Of a stretch of DNA of 64,000 nucleotides, positions 7,781 to 15,801 are shown one piece after another. Position 1 is the first letter of the stretch. Each line of letters begins with the position of its first letter. The position numbers and the translations under genes are program-made. The stretch covers positions 310,001 through 374,000 of the forward strand of contig CAYUQO010000001.1 in assembly GCA_964446945.1 (NCBI GenBank), read 5' to 3'. The stretch comes from CAIYRG01 sp964446945 (GTDB taxonomy: Bacteria; Pseudomonadota; Alphaproteobacteria; Micropepsales; Micropepsaceae). Below the pieces are notes generated by a model that did no database searches, was not told the origin of the DNA, and saw only the letters and a list, made by a program, of their open reading frames with translations.

Positions 7781-8827
7781 ATGCGGCCAATCGTCGGAAT
7801 TTTGGCGCTAATCTGCCTGATTATTGCGCTGCTTGCGTTGCCTCAGCATTCGCAAGCCGCACAATCTCTGAATGGGTTGTCGAACCAGCTCGACCAGGCA
7901 TGCGCGCAGTCGGGCGCGTGCGCCGCCCCGACGTGTATCCAGAACTGCGGCGCACCTGTCGGCAACATACCGGCAGGAAATGCCGCGGCGATCGGCGCGG
8001 CCGGTGCGCTCGGGGCTGCGATCGGTGACCTGCTTTCGCAGCCTTCAGGACCGCCTCAGCCTGCCGTTGCTCCGCCTGCGCCTGACGCCGGCGCGGCGGG
8101 CGTGCGTTTCGAAACATTGGGCCACGATCCGGCAGAAGCGCAGCACCTCGCCGAGGAAAAACCTCTGCACGAAGCGCAGCTGTGCCGTCTGCAGACCATC
8201 GTGCTGAAGGACGCGCCCGACAATCAAACGAAGATGCGGGACGATGTTGCAAACCTGGAAAAAGAAAAGCGGGTCTGGAGCAGACTGTACAACTTTGCGC
8301 CGCTGCCAGGGTGTGTCGTCGCGCCAAACAGCGATGCCAATGTTGTCGATTTTCGCAGATCTCTTTTGACACCGCCAATCCCGGCGCAGCAAAACGCACC
8401 GCCGTACTCCGCGACGCCGTCGTTGGCGGTCGGAAGCGAGCCGCCATCACCGCTGCCGGCGGAGTGCGAAGTGAGCCAAAATCTCACTTGCGACATTCAG
8501 CAAATGCGCGGCGACGTCGCCAATGTGATCTGGAACGCTCGCGTCTGGCTCAACGATCCGATGCACCGGGACTGGGCGGTAGGCGCGGTGATCGCAACAG
8601 TACCGTTGGCCGCGGGAGGCGCGATCGCAGCGGCGGGGACCCCGATCGGAGCGGCGGAGGCCCCGATTGCAGCGGCGGGGAGCGCAACGGATAGCGTGGC
8701 TGGCGAGTCGACGACCAGCGCGTTGTCCGTGGAAGAATTGCTTAAGAGATTGGACGACAGAGACCCAGACAAAGATTGGGAAGATGCCGAGTATCTCCGC
8801 AAGCTGTTTTTTCGAGAGGGCCGGTAG
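7781..8827 (+). CDS. Secreted protein of unknown function
   Basis: 348 residues, preceded by ggggga with good spacing. A signal peptide is clear (MRPIVGILALICLIIALLAL, cleavage near SQAA). The mature protein begins with a Cys-rich segment (CAQSGACAAPTCIQNCG), then a Gly/Ala stretch that may insert in membrane, a charged region with an LxEEKxLHEAQLCRLQ helix, a Pro-rich linker and a further Cys pair (CEVSQNLTCDIQQM). Near 8626-8690 a short repeated coding motif (GAxIAAAG/PIGAAEA) lies in the Ala-rich part. I recognise no family. It is first of three rightward genes encoding exported proteins, so an envelope role is likely. Translating farther upstream would overlap pcaH and is not supported. 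Confidence 0.75.
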   Translation: MRPIVGILALICLIIALLALPQHSQAAQSLNGLSNQLDQACAQSGACAAPTCIQNCGAPVGNIPAGNAAAIGAAGALGAAIGDLLSQPSGPPQPAVAPPAPDAGAAGVRFETLGHDPAEAQHLAEEKPLHEAQLCRLQTIVLKDAPDNQTKMRDDVANLEKEKRVWSRLYNFAPLPGCVVAPNSDANVVDFRRSLLTPPIPAQQNAPPYSATPSLAVGSEPPSPLPAECEVSQNLTCDIQQMRGDVANVIWNARVWLNDPMHRDWAVGAVIATVPLAAGGAIAAAGTPIGAAEAPIAAAGSATDSVAGESTTSALSVEELLKRLDDRDPDKDWEDAEYLRKLFFREGR

Positions 8828-8846
8828 TTATTCACCGGGAGGCGGG

Positions 8847-9401
8847 ATGTTCCGATTTTTTGCAGCTACTGCGCTCTTCTGTGTCGCCTTGGCGTTCAGC
8901 AATTACGAGGCGTCGGCGCAGTCGGGTTCGATGGCAATCGCCGTTGTGGATACCCAAGCGGTACTCCGAACTGCAAAAGCAGCGACAGCAGCGACAGCGC
9001 AGATCGACGCTATGCGCTTTTCTAATCAAAAAACCGTCACGGCGAAGAAGGCGGACCTTACAGCACGCGCAAAAGAGCTTGCGGCGTTGCGTTCCGCGCT
9101 TGCTCCCGAAATCTATGAGCAGCGGGTCCGCGCGATTGAAACCGAGCTGGATAACGCGGAAAAGGAGGAGCAAGCGCAGGCACAGGCATTGGACGGAAAA
9201 TCGGCGGAGGCCTCGCGGCAGATCGGTCTGGCCATCGTTCAGGTCGTCGATGAGATACGCACGGCGCGCCAGATTGGAGTCGTGCTCGACCGCGCATCCG
9301 TGATCGGCGGTACATCACTGCCTGACATCACCGCAGACGTGGTCAAACGGCTCGATAAGAAAATGCCGTCAATCTCAACAAATTCAGACCGGAAGTTTTA
9401 G
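8847..9401 (+). CDS. OmpH/Skp-family periplasmic protein
   Basis: 184 residues with gggagg just ahead of the ATG at 8847. Signal peptide of ~26 residues ending in ASAQ. It then has the OmpH/Skp layout: a short strand IAVVDTQAVLRTA, a long charged helix rich in Lys, Glu and Ala (tentacle-like coiled coil, ~45-125) and a return strand region VVLDRASVIGG followed by DITADVVKRLDKK. Skp-family proteins are trimeric chaperones for outer-membrane proteins. The BamA/LpxD neighbours of canonical skp are absent, so this is probably an extra paralogue serving its own operon. Confidence 0.8.
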   Translation: MFRFFAATALFCVALAFSNYEASAQSGSMAIAVVDTQAVLRTAKAATAATAQIDAMRFSNQKTVTAKKADLTARAKELAALRSALAPEIYEQRVRAIETELDNAEKEEQAQAQALDGKSAEASRQIGLAIVQVVDEIRTARQIGVVLDRASVIGGTSLPDITADVVKRLDKKMPSISTNSDRKF

Positions 9402-9435
9402 TTACGCATCAAGTGAAGAGTGAGGGGGAGTATCA

Positions 9436-10122
9436 GTGCGCGACATTCATTCGAGGGGCCGGTTGATCTGGGCGGTGGCACCAGCCGTTGTGGGTTGTAT
9501 CAGCGTTTTAGTCGCGTGCGAGGAACCACCGCCGCCGGATTTGCAGATTCCGACGCCGCAGAATTCTCTCGTGATTGAACAGCCGTTCGACGATGTGTGG
9601 GCTTACGCGGTGCCGGCGCTTGGACGGAGTTTCTTTTCAGTACGGCAGATCGCTAAAGATTCCGGATTCGTCGAACTTGAATATGCGGGCGATCCGCAGA
9701 ACATGGTCACCTGCCGGATGAAGAACTATTGCGGCCGGGGCGATACTGACTGCGTGACGCGTCCGCAGCTCAACGGCCAGATGAATATCGTTTTCACAAA
9801 GATTACCGAACAGGCGACGCGCGTGACCGTCAATGCGCGCTACGACATCTCGACGAGTTACGTGAACGACGATGGCCAGCCCATTCAGGCACACACGCAA
9901 TTCAACACCGGCCAGTTGGGTAACTTGACACTCCCCGAGCTTGCGGACTCTCAATGCGTGGCCACGGGAAACCTGGAAAACCAGGTCGTCCAGCTGCTGA
10001 CGCCAAGTGGAGCCTTCATCCAGGCACCAACTCGCGTTCAGCCGATTGGGCAACCTGCAGCCAGTGCTCCACGCCCTGGAGCGGTTCAGCCCGAACCGTC
10101 AGGCCCGATGCGAAAATTCTGA
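9436..10122 (+). CDS. Putative lipoprotein of unknown function
   Basis: 228 residues, GTG start with a gagggggag Shine-Dalgarno five bases upstream. A basic N-terminus and hydrophobic core end in the lipobox LVAC (Cys28), followed by EEPPPPD. The mature part has NSLVIEQPFDDVWAYAVPALG, resembling the BamC/NlpB-like or DUF-type strand-helix pattern in which a periplasmic beta domain follows. It also has four Cys (CRMKNYC, DTDC, SQC) and a Pro-rich tail. Third gene of the 7781-10122 operon. Lipoprotein status is seen from motifs; function is unknown. Confidence 0.78.
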   Translation: MRDIHSRGRLIWAVAPAVVGCISVLVACEEPPPPDLQIPTPQNSLVIEQPFDDVWAYAVPALGRSFFSVRQIAKDSGFVELEYAGDPQNMVTCRMKNYCGRGDTDCVTRPQLNGQMNIVFTKITEQATRVTVNARYDISTSYVNDDGQPIQAHTQFNTGQLGNLTLPELADSQCVATGNLENQVVQLLTPSGAFIQAPTRVQPIGQPAASAPRPGAVQPEPSGPMRKF

Positions 10123-10183
10123 CAACTTTCGCTCGTCGCACAGCCAGGCACGCCGGTCGGCTCTGAACAGTGCGGGCAAAACG

Positions 10184-11362
10184 CTAGCCCGTGTACTTGC
10201 TTCTGGTAACCTGCGTTGCCGGATCGCATTTGAAGCTGAAGCTGTCCGTCCCTCCAACCTGCGTCAGCGTTCCTGAATAGCGATCCAAAACATTGCTGAT
10301 CCGCCCATCCGGCTCGTCAGATTCCCAGCGGATTGTCTGCTCGGTAATTTGCGCAGGATGGATGAGCAACGTACCGGCATCGGCGACCCAGCCATCCTGA
10401 TACTTCAGGAAATAGAAAAACACGTCCGTTGCAGCGGCGTTTGCCGCCCGGCAGGCCACGTTGGCGTCTACCGATCCGGTCTGACTCGTAAAACCCGCGT
10501 CTCGGTCGCCGTGCGCTTCGGCCTTTGAGCGCCATGCAGCTGCCAGAACCAGGTCTTTCGGCCCACCTTGGCCCTCCGCATACATGATGCCGAGCGTTGC
10601 CTCGGCCGGCGCGTAACCCGACGCCGCGAGCTTGCGCATGATCGCCAATTCGGACGCGTAGTCCTGGCGAATACTTGCAGCAAATCCCTGGAGCAACTGA
10701 AGCCGCGCTTCGGGCACAGCGCTAAGCGTTGCAGTAAGAACCTGACGTTTGCCGGTACGAAAGACAGTCAAATTGACTTTCGATTGCGGATCGGAATGTT
10801 GAGCTCGTCGCGCAACATCCGGTGCACCCGCAATAGATTCGCCATTCCATTGCGTGATGATGTCATCGGGCCTCAGGCCCGCGGCTTCTGCAGGCGAACC
10901 TTTTTCGACACCAATGACAAGCGCATCATTTCTTAGTCCCGATCGAACGGCGATGTCGGCTGGCACCGGCGCAATGGTGATACCGAGAAAACTCCTGGGG
11001 GGCTCGTTGGTCGTCCCATACGTTATCGGTGAGCGAGGAGCTGTGGCCGGTGATGGTGGCGGCGTCGCGGTGCCGATGGCTGCGGCAGGTGCAGTGGCGG
11101 GCGCTGGCGTTGTCTGTAATACGCCCAGGCGGGCCTTTGCGAGCGGTGCAAACCGGCCATTCGGATAGGTTTGCAGATAAGCCTGGTAATCGGCAGCGCT
11201 TTGACTGTTCATGATCGATTGCCAGAACAACAGTTCGGCAGGATCAATCGCAGACTGTGCAGCGGCCGGCGCGGGTTTGGCGGACTGGGCCTGACTTTGT
11301 CCAGCGACCGCCACTGTGCACGCAATTGCAAGTCCAACGATTGAAAAACGATAACGCAGCAT
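10184..11362 (-). CDS. Secreted PDZ-domain protein with Sel1-like repeat
   Basis: 392 residues from the ATG at 11362, preceded by gga at short distance. A signal peptide ends in AGQSQAQ. Then come an Ala/Pro-rich segment with a helix (LLFWQSIMNSQSAADYQAYLQTYP), a PDZ domain (from RSFLGITIAPV through GSPAEAAGLRPDDIITQWNG to VFRTGKRQ) and a Sel1/TPR-like helical pair (ASGYAPAEATLGIMYAEGQG). No protease domain is present, so it is likely a scaffold or binding protein in the periplasm. The leading helix-plus-YPNG repeat resembles the N-terminal segments of caspase-like/TPR proteins in alphaproteobacteria. Convergent with the preceding operon. Confidence 0.75.
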   Translation of the reverse strand: MLRYRFSIVGLAIACTVAVAGQSQAQSAKPAPAAAQSAIDPAELLFWQSIMNSQSAADYQAYLQTYPNGRFAPLAKARLGVLQTTPAPATAPAAAIGTATPPPSPATAPRSPITYGTTNEPPRSFLGITIAPVPADIAVRSGLRNDALVIGVEKGSPAEAAGLRPDDIITQWNGESIAGAPDVARRAQHSDPQSKVNLTVFRTGKRQVLTATLSAVPEARLQLLQGFAASIRQDYASELAIMRKLAASGYAPAEATLGIMYAEGQGGPKDLVLAAAWRSKAEAHGDRDAGFTSQTGSVDANVACRAANAAATDVFFYFLKYQDGWVADAGTLLIHPAQITEQTIRWESDEPDGRISNVLDRYSGTLTQVGGTDSFSFKCDPATQVTRSKYTG

Positions 11363-11565
11363 GTCCTGGCCCCCGAAGCACTGCTTCGTGCCGACGATAA
11401 ACACGCATCGGCACGCGCTCAAAAATAGCAAAGGGCGGGAATCGGCTCCAGTCCTGGAAGGACAGGTTCAGCTCGTCAAAACCCGCTTGAGATTAACACC
11501 GGGACATTTTGTTGCCGGGCGAGGGATGCGATTTTGCCTGACGGGACCGAGCCAACTTCTTAAGG

Positions 11566-12063
11566 TCAGGCCGTGTCGAGCGGCGTCCAGGTCCCGTATT
11601 GCCGGTCGGGTCGTGCAATGCCCCAGAAGCTCAGGCCGGCGATCGTCCCGAGCAGGGCGGTGATCAGGAGTAGCGAGGTGAAATGGTGATCGACCTGGTC
11701 TCCCCACATCAGGAGTCCCGTGGCCATGGCAATGAAGGCGCCCAGCGCAGCGCTGATCCATGGCGCCGTCAGATTCCACCGGCAGACAAGCCCGTAAGCA
11801 GGTATTCCGAGGACTACGGCTCCGAGATAGCCGAGGCTTGCGGTGATCGAGGCGAAAATCAGCGCGCCCATCGCCTCGCGATAGACTGCGAAAGCCACGA
11901 CGCATGCGATCGCCGATGCGATCAGCGGAGCGGCAAGAAAAGCGGTAACCGCCTGTTCCGTGCCGTCCCGGCGGCCAAATATGTCGCGACGGCGCCGCCT
12001 GCGGGTGATCCGCAAGACGGTGATGATCAGTACACCAACGAGGCCAACAGCGATGAACTGCAT
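11566..12063 (-). CDS. Small integral membrane protein, unknown function
   Basis: 165 residues. Five hydrophobic segments are visible (N-terminal FIAVGLVGVLIITVL, then AVTAFLAAPLIASAIACVV, a central ALIFASITASLGYLGAVVL, WISAALGAFIAMATGLLM and LLLITALLGTIAGLSFW), with a basic RRRRRR loop after the first. No catalytic motifs and no family recognised. The start at 12063 gives a first segment that begins immediately. The reading frame keeps alphaproteobacterial codon bias, and overlapping frames do not. Confidence 0.65.
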   Translation of the reverse strand: MQFIAVGLVGVLIITVLRITRRRRRRDIFGRRDGTEQAVTAFLAAPLIASAIACVVAFAVYREAMGALIFASITASLGYLGAVVLGIPAYGLVCRWNLTAPWISAALGAFIAMATGLLMWGDQVDHHFTSLLLITALLGTIAGLSFWGIARPDRQYGTWTPLDTA

Positions 12064-12147
12064 TCAGCCAATCCGTCGTTCCCATCCCAGTGGGGGTGGT
12101 AATGACAATAAGCTGACATGCGAAAATTACGTTTTTCTTTACCGGAG

Positions 12148-12185
12148 GACGCGTTTTCCACCGAACTGGCTGCGGAAAACGCGTC
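12148..12185. repeat. Palindromic intergenic element (copy 2)
   Basis: Perfect 12-bp arms gacgcgttttcc (12148-12159) and ggaaaacgcgtc (12174-12185) with a 14-base centre accgaactggctgc. Same core as the element at 712-755. There is no T-run on either side, so it is not an ordinary intrinsic terminator. Confidence 0.65.
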
Positions 12186-12250
12186 TATTATGAATGAAGG
12201 ATTACAGATTCAGTATTGTTCCTGCCTTTATGGGCCGGATCAGTAAGCCA

Positions 12251-13237
12251 TTAGATAATGACCTTCGTCATGATGCCCCTGGGGAAAATCTCCTCGGGCT
12301 TGAACTGCCGGTGGGCGATGCCCTGCTGGTAAGTAAACAGCGCCATCTGCTCCCAGGTCGGACGATTTTCCTCAATTCCGTACGGGAAGAGGTCACCGAA
12401 GCGGTCGCGCATCTTGCGGGCATAGGTGGTCAGCCACGGCACGGGATAGCGCGACACGGCAGGATCGAGAATGCGCTCGAGGCTGCGGCGCTTCGATTCC
12501 TGGAAGGCATTGAACAGGTTTCGCGCCACCCACGGATGTTGATCGAGGATCGCCCTGCGCATGGCGATGATATGCATGATCGGCCAGACTTTGGTCCGCT
12601 CGTAATATTCCTCTTCCATTTCGAGGAATTTCGGGAACAGCCGCACCACATCCGGGTGCCCTTCGAGGAAGCAGGTCGGCGGCCGCGCGATGATGGCGCA
12701 ATCGATTTCGTTGGCGGCGAGCAGATCACTTAGCGACTTGTCGGAGACGCGCGTGAGCTGCAAGCCTTTCGGCAGGTTCAGCTCGACCTTTTCCTCGCGG
12801 CCGGGGGAATTGGCGCCCGCCTGAAACCAGTGCACATCGGTCAGCTTCACGCCCATCTCATTGTGCAGCCAGCCGCGCATGTAAACCGCGGCCGAGTGGG
12901 CCCATTCCGGCGAGCCGACGCGCTTTCCCTTGAGATCTTCGGCATGTTTGATGCCGCTCTTTTTGTTGACGTAAAACGAGCTGAAGCGGAACAGCCGGGA
13001 ACAGATCACCGGCAATCCGATGATGTCGGAATCTTCCCGCGTCACCTGGGTGGAGAATTTCGCGAAAGACAATTCGGAGACATCGAATTCGCGATTGGCT
13101 GTAAAGCGCGCGAAACATTCGTGATGACCGAGATTCATCCAGGTGTGGTCGATGCCTTCGGCTTTGACCACGCCAAGCCTGAAATCGCGGAAATGATCGT
13201 AGTCGGTTGTTGCAATGCTGAGCTTCAGTAAGGACAT
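12251..13237 (-). CDS. 4,5-dihydroxyphthalate decarboxylase-like (Pht5 family) protein
   Basis: 328 residues. Begins LKLSIATTDYDHFRDFRLG with PEGID-like VKAEGIDHTWMNL, then FDVSELSFAKFST and IIGLPVICSRLFRFSSFYVN, the pattern of the Pht5 group, which uses a type-2 periplasmic-binding-protein fold without a signal peptide. Pht5 makes protocatechuate from 4,5-dihydroxyphthalate. The family also contains many uncharacterised members annotated as substrate-binding proteins, so the reaction is tentative. Protocatechuate is the substrate of PcaHG, encoded 5 kb to the left, which fits. No other pht genes adjoin it; a reductase (20721) and an aromatic-acid carrier (23257) lie elsewhere in the window. 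Confidence 0.75.
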   Translation of the reverse strand: MSLLKLSIATTDYDHFRDFRLGVVKAEGIDHTWMNLGHHECFARFTANREFDVSELSFAKFSTQVTREDSDIIGLPVICSRLFRFSSFYVNKKSGIKHAEDLKGKRVGSPEWAHSAAVYMRGWLHNEMGVKLTDVHWFQAGANSPGREEKVELNLPKGLQLTRVSDKSLSDLLAANEIDCAIIARPPTCFLEGHPDVVRLFPKFLEMEEEYYERTKVWPIMHIIAMRRAILDQHPWVARNLFNAFQESKRRSLERILDPAVSRYPVPWLTTYARKMRDRFGDLFPYGIEENRPTWEQMALFTYQQGIAHRQFKPEEIFPRGIMTKVII

Positions 13238-13275
13238 TCCACCCTCTTGGTGCTGAACCGGTGCCGTTGTGCCGT

Positions 13276-13309
13276 CCCTGTTAGCCGCTCCCGAAGCGGC
13301 GGAACAGGG
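13276..13309. other. Strong stem-loop in the divergent leader region
   Basis: ccctgtt (13276-13282) pairs with aacaggg (13303-13309), and inside it gccgct with agcggc around a cccga loop. It lies between the starts of the Pht5-like gene (-) and copD (+). Possibly an operator or a leader structure; no T-run follows. Confidence 0.5.
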
Positions 13310-13374
13310 GGAAATCGACGCGGAGCAGTGCTAAACCGCTGCAAAAGCCAGACAGGGAGCTTTGGTTTCACGCC

Positions 13375-14229
13375 GTGGACGCGATTTTCGCCGGTTTGAC
13401 CATTGTCAAATTCGTGCACCTTGCGGCACTCATGCTGCTGCTGGGGTGCGGGGCATTTCCGCTCTATGGAAAAAAACCCGGTGCGGTGCTGCATAACTAT
13501 TTGCGCCGTCTCGTGTTGGGCAGTGCGATCACCGCACTCCTCAGCGGGCTACTCTGGTTCGCATTTCCGGGGCCGGCGCTGGACACGGGGTACGGGCAGA
13601 CTCTGATTGTCCGTCTCCTGCTGATTGCGGTCGCGTCCATTTTGTACGCGCGCGAATCCATCGGCCGGGCATGGACCCTCGGAGCGGTCTTGTCAGCTTG
13701 CGCGGTGGCGACCATCGCCTGGACCGGCCATGCGCGGAGCGGAGTGGTTGCCGGCGCCGGACTGCATATCCTCGGCGATGTGCTGCATCTGATCGCAGCA
13801 GGTGTGTGGGTTGGCGCATTGGCATGGCTGCTGATCTTGCTCAGCCCGTATGCAAAGGCGCCGCGATGGGAGATCGAGGACGCCCTGGCCGGATTTTCCG
13901 GCGTTGGTCCCGGTGTGGTTGCGGCGCTCATTATCACCGGACTGGTCAACAGCCTCTACCTTATCGGCCCGCAACATGCGCTGTCGCTGTGGCGGGAGAC
14001 TTACGGATTGACGCTGCTGATCAAGCTCGCTTTGTTCGCGATGATGTTCGTGCTTGCCGCCGTGAACCGCTACCGTCTGACACCGCGGCTCGCGATGGCG
14101 GCAGAGAGTGGGAGCACGGAGCACGCGCTGCGCGCATTCAAAGGGACGATTGCAGCCGAAACGGCTCTCGCGATTCTGGTTTTGGCGGCGGTCGCGCTGC
14201 TGGGTGTGCTTCCACCGCCGACGGACTGA
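13375..14229 (+). CDS. copD: CopD-family copper resistance membrane protein
   Basis: 284 residues with about eight membrane helices. It begins with a helix containing IVKFVHLAALMLLLGCGAF, and has GHARSGVVAGAGLHILGDVLHLIAAGVWVGAL in the centre, a hallmark of CopD with conserved His residues. The C-terminal part is ALFAMMFVLAAVNRYRLTP. CopD is thought to move copper across the inner membrane. The GTG start at 13375 lacks a close Shine-Dalgarno, so the true start may differ slightly. copC is not adjacent. Confidence 0.85.
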   Translation: MDAIFAGLTIVKFVHLAALMLLLGCGAFPLYGKKPGAVLHNYLRRLVLGSAITALLSGLLWFAFPGPALDTGYGQTLIVRLLLIAVASILYARESIGRAWTLGAVLSACAVATIAWTGHARSGVVAGAGLHILGDVLHLIAAGVWVGALAWLLILLSPYAKAPRWEIEDALAGFSGVGPGVVAALIITGLVNSLYLIGPQHALSLWRETYGLTLLIKLALFAMMFVLAAVNRYRLTPRLAMAAESGSTEHALRAFKGTIAAETALAILVLAAVALLGVLPPPTD

Positions 14230-14250
14230 GCGGATGAGGGCTAAATCCCG

Positions 14251-14445
14251 TCATGGCGGCGCCTGCCAGCGCCGTTTGCGCCGCAGATTGGACTTCACGT
14301 AAGGCAGATGCGGCGCGAATTCGTGATGCTCAATCGAATATGCGCTTTGGCGGTCGATCGTCTGACCGCAATAAGGGCAAATCTCCGGGATTGCACCATT
14401 GGGATCGAACACCCGGTGTTTCTGATTTGGTGCCTTGCCTGCCAT
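14251..14445 (-). CDS. Small zinc-ribbon-like protein
   Basis: 64 residues. One CPYCGQ knuckle is followed by HHEFAPH, which could complete a Cys2-His2 site. The sequence NQKHRVFDPNGAIPEICPYCGQTID and the basic C-terminal KSNLRRKRRWQ suggest a small nucleic-acid-associated or adaptor protein. The stop lies 21 nt from the end of copD (convergent). No family is assigned; it is called because the motif is well formed and the frame has no competitor. Confidence 0.5.
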   Translation of the reverse strand: MAGKAPNQKHRVFDPNGAIPEICPYCGQTIDRQSAYSIEHHEFAPHLPYVKSNLRRKRRWQAPP

Positions 14446-14787
14446 GCAGAGTCAACGCTGTGAGCGCGAGGTCGCACACGATGCTCTTCCGGGCGTGATG
14501 ACGCGGCGCGCACATCATGACGCGGTGTCATCCAAATTGGGCACATCGGCAGCGGCGCGACTGCTCCGAAGCGGAATTCCGCATTGGAATCAGGCGATCG
14601 GTTCAAACATAGCTGGGTGTTAGTGAATGTTTTAGACGACCTTGCCGAAACAGTTCGTTTACGGCGCAAAGTTGGATTCAGCCTGCTTTCCAATTCCGCT
14701 CGCCCGGTCAGTGATCCTGTGCCTAACTCCCCTCAGTCGTCGTGCGCCACCTGCATTGCCACGGCGCCTAAGAGAAGGAGAGTCTCT
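14446..14787. other. Gene-free region upstream of the Flp pilin
   Basis: 342 nt between the divergent zinc-ribbon gene and flp. It contains a 39-bp segment (14646-14684, beginning cgaaacagttcgtttacggc) that recurs with two mismatches at 15182-15220, about 103-107 nt ahead of each pilin start. It also has a repeated atgacgcgg (14498-14524 area) and a gcggaattccgc palindrome. It presumably holds the pilin promoter; I could not place -35/-10 boxes with confidence. Confidence 0.4.
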
Positions 14788-14952
14788 ATGTCAGGGTTCA
14801 TTGCACGTTTCCTCAAAGACAACACCGGCGCGACTGCCATCGAATATGGTCTGATCGCTGGTCTGATTTCCGTCGTGATCATCGGTGCGGTAACCACGGT
14901 CGGCACCAACCTCTCGGCCAAGTTCACGGCCATCGCGACCGCACTGAAGTAA
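14788..14952 (+). CDS. Flp-family type IVb pilin
   Basis: 54 residues, with agaaggag ahead of the ATG at 14788. Typical Flp precursor: short basic leader MSGFIARFLKDNTG, prepilin peptidase site G14-ATAIEY with the conserved Glu19-Tyr20, then one hydrophobic helix (GLIAGLISVVIIGAVTTVG) and a short C-terminus. It would be processed by a TadV/CpaA peptidase and assembled by a Tad system, neither of which is in the window. A broken second copy follows at 15328. Confidence 0.92.
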   Translation: MSGFIARFLKDNTGATAIEYGLIAGLISVVIIGAVTTVGTNLSAKFTAIATALK

Positions 14953-14957
14953 CCGGC

Positions 14958-15128
14958 ATGGCTCGTCGGGCTCTCTTCCGGCAACGGGAGCCCGCCGCGC
15001 CGCCGATGTACCGACGGCGGCCGGAAGGCTCTGCCATAGCACCGGACCTGGTGGTGTTTATCGTCGCGGCAGTGCTGGCATTTGCAAGTGCGGTTATGGC
15101 CGTCGCATTGGGCATCGCGGAGCGATGA
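14958..15128 (+). CDS. Small membrane protein linked to Flp pilin
   Basis: 56 residues, starting 5 nt after the flp stop. A basic, Pro/Arg-rich N-terminus (MARRALFRQREPAAPP) is followed by one membrane helix (APDLVVFIVAAVLAFASAVMAVAL). No Shine-Dalgarno is seen, so translation would depend on coupling to flp. Evidence that it is real: the same protein pattern (ARDLVVFTAAIGIALAGLVSAI) reappears after the broken second pilin at 15562-15639. No family recognised. Confidence 0.55.
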   Translation: MARRALFRQREPAAPPMYRRRPEGSAIAPDLVVFIVAAVLAFASAVMAVALGIAER

Positions 15129-15181
15129 CCGGAATTGCGATAGCGGGTGCTGACTGGCCCTGCCGTTCCGTCAGTCCATTT

Positions 15182-15220
15182 CGAAACAGTTTGTTTACGG
15201 CGCAAAGTTGCATTCAGCCT
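15182..15220 (+). repeat. 39-bp direct repeat shared with 14646-14684
   Basis: 37 of 39 positions match the copy ahead of the intact pilin. It marks the left part of a tandem duplication of about 0.52-0.54 kb that includes the pilin and the small membrane protein. Confidence 0.8.
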
Positions 15221-15327
15221 AGCATCCCCTTCCGCTCACGCGGTGGGGATCGGCGCCAAGACTGGCTCGGTGTCCGCGCGGCGGACTGTTTGTGACGGCG
15301 ATGGCCGGGAAAGAAGGAGAAGCTTCA

Positions 15328-15639
15328 ATGGCTGCATTCATTCCTGCGTTTGCCAAAAAACGCATATGGCCTGATCGCGCCGCTGACTTCCGTCGCGACT
15401 GGCGCAGCAACGGCGACCGGCACTCAACCGGGCATGGTTATCACCAATATCGCCCGCGGCCTGAGGTCACCAAGCACGGGGCCCAGGGTGTTGCCTTGCG
15501 GCGGCCGGCGGTGGCAGCGCCCGCGCAGTGGCGGCTGACGAAAAGTTTTGCCCTCGCGCGCGATCTGGTGGTGTTCACTGCCGCGATCGGGATTGCGCTT
15601 GCGGGCCTGGTGTCAGCGATCATCACCCCGCCCATCTAG
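15328..15639 (+). pseudogene. Broken duplicate of flp plus small membrane protein
   Basis: The start, its aagaaggag site and the first ten codons (MAAFIPAFAK) match flp. Then a net 20-nt deletion removes the region that in flp encodes the prepilin peptidase site, shifting frame. Past it, pilin-like sequence continues in another frame (YGLIAPLTSVATGAATATGT, from ~15365). The shift joins the start codon to the frame of the second small membrane protein, whose LVVF helix (from 15562) runs to the stop at 15637. The result is one 103-codon chimeric frame. It cannot be processed as a pilin. Whether the chimera is expressed is unknown. Confidence 0.7.
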
Positions 15640-15801
15640 AATCTTTAGTCAATTGCCGCGGGCAAAACCAACCGCCGGTAAAATGGTTCTGCGCTATTGG
15701 AATAGCGGCACGCACGGCTCCGGGAGCAATCTGGAAACGCGCGTTGCCGGAAGGAAGACCAGTTTGAACCGGGCCTGGACGGCCCTGAAGTGGGGGTACC
15801 A

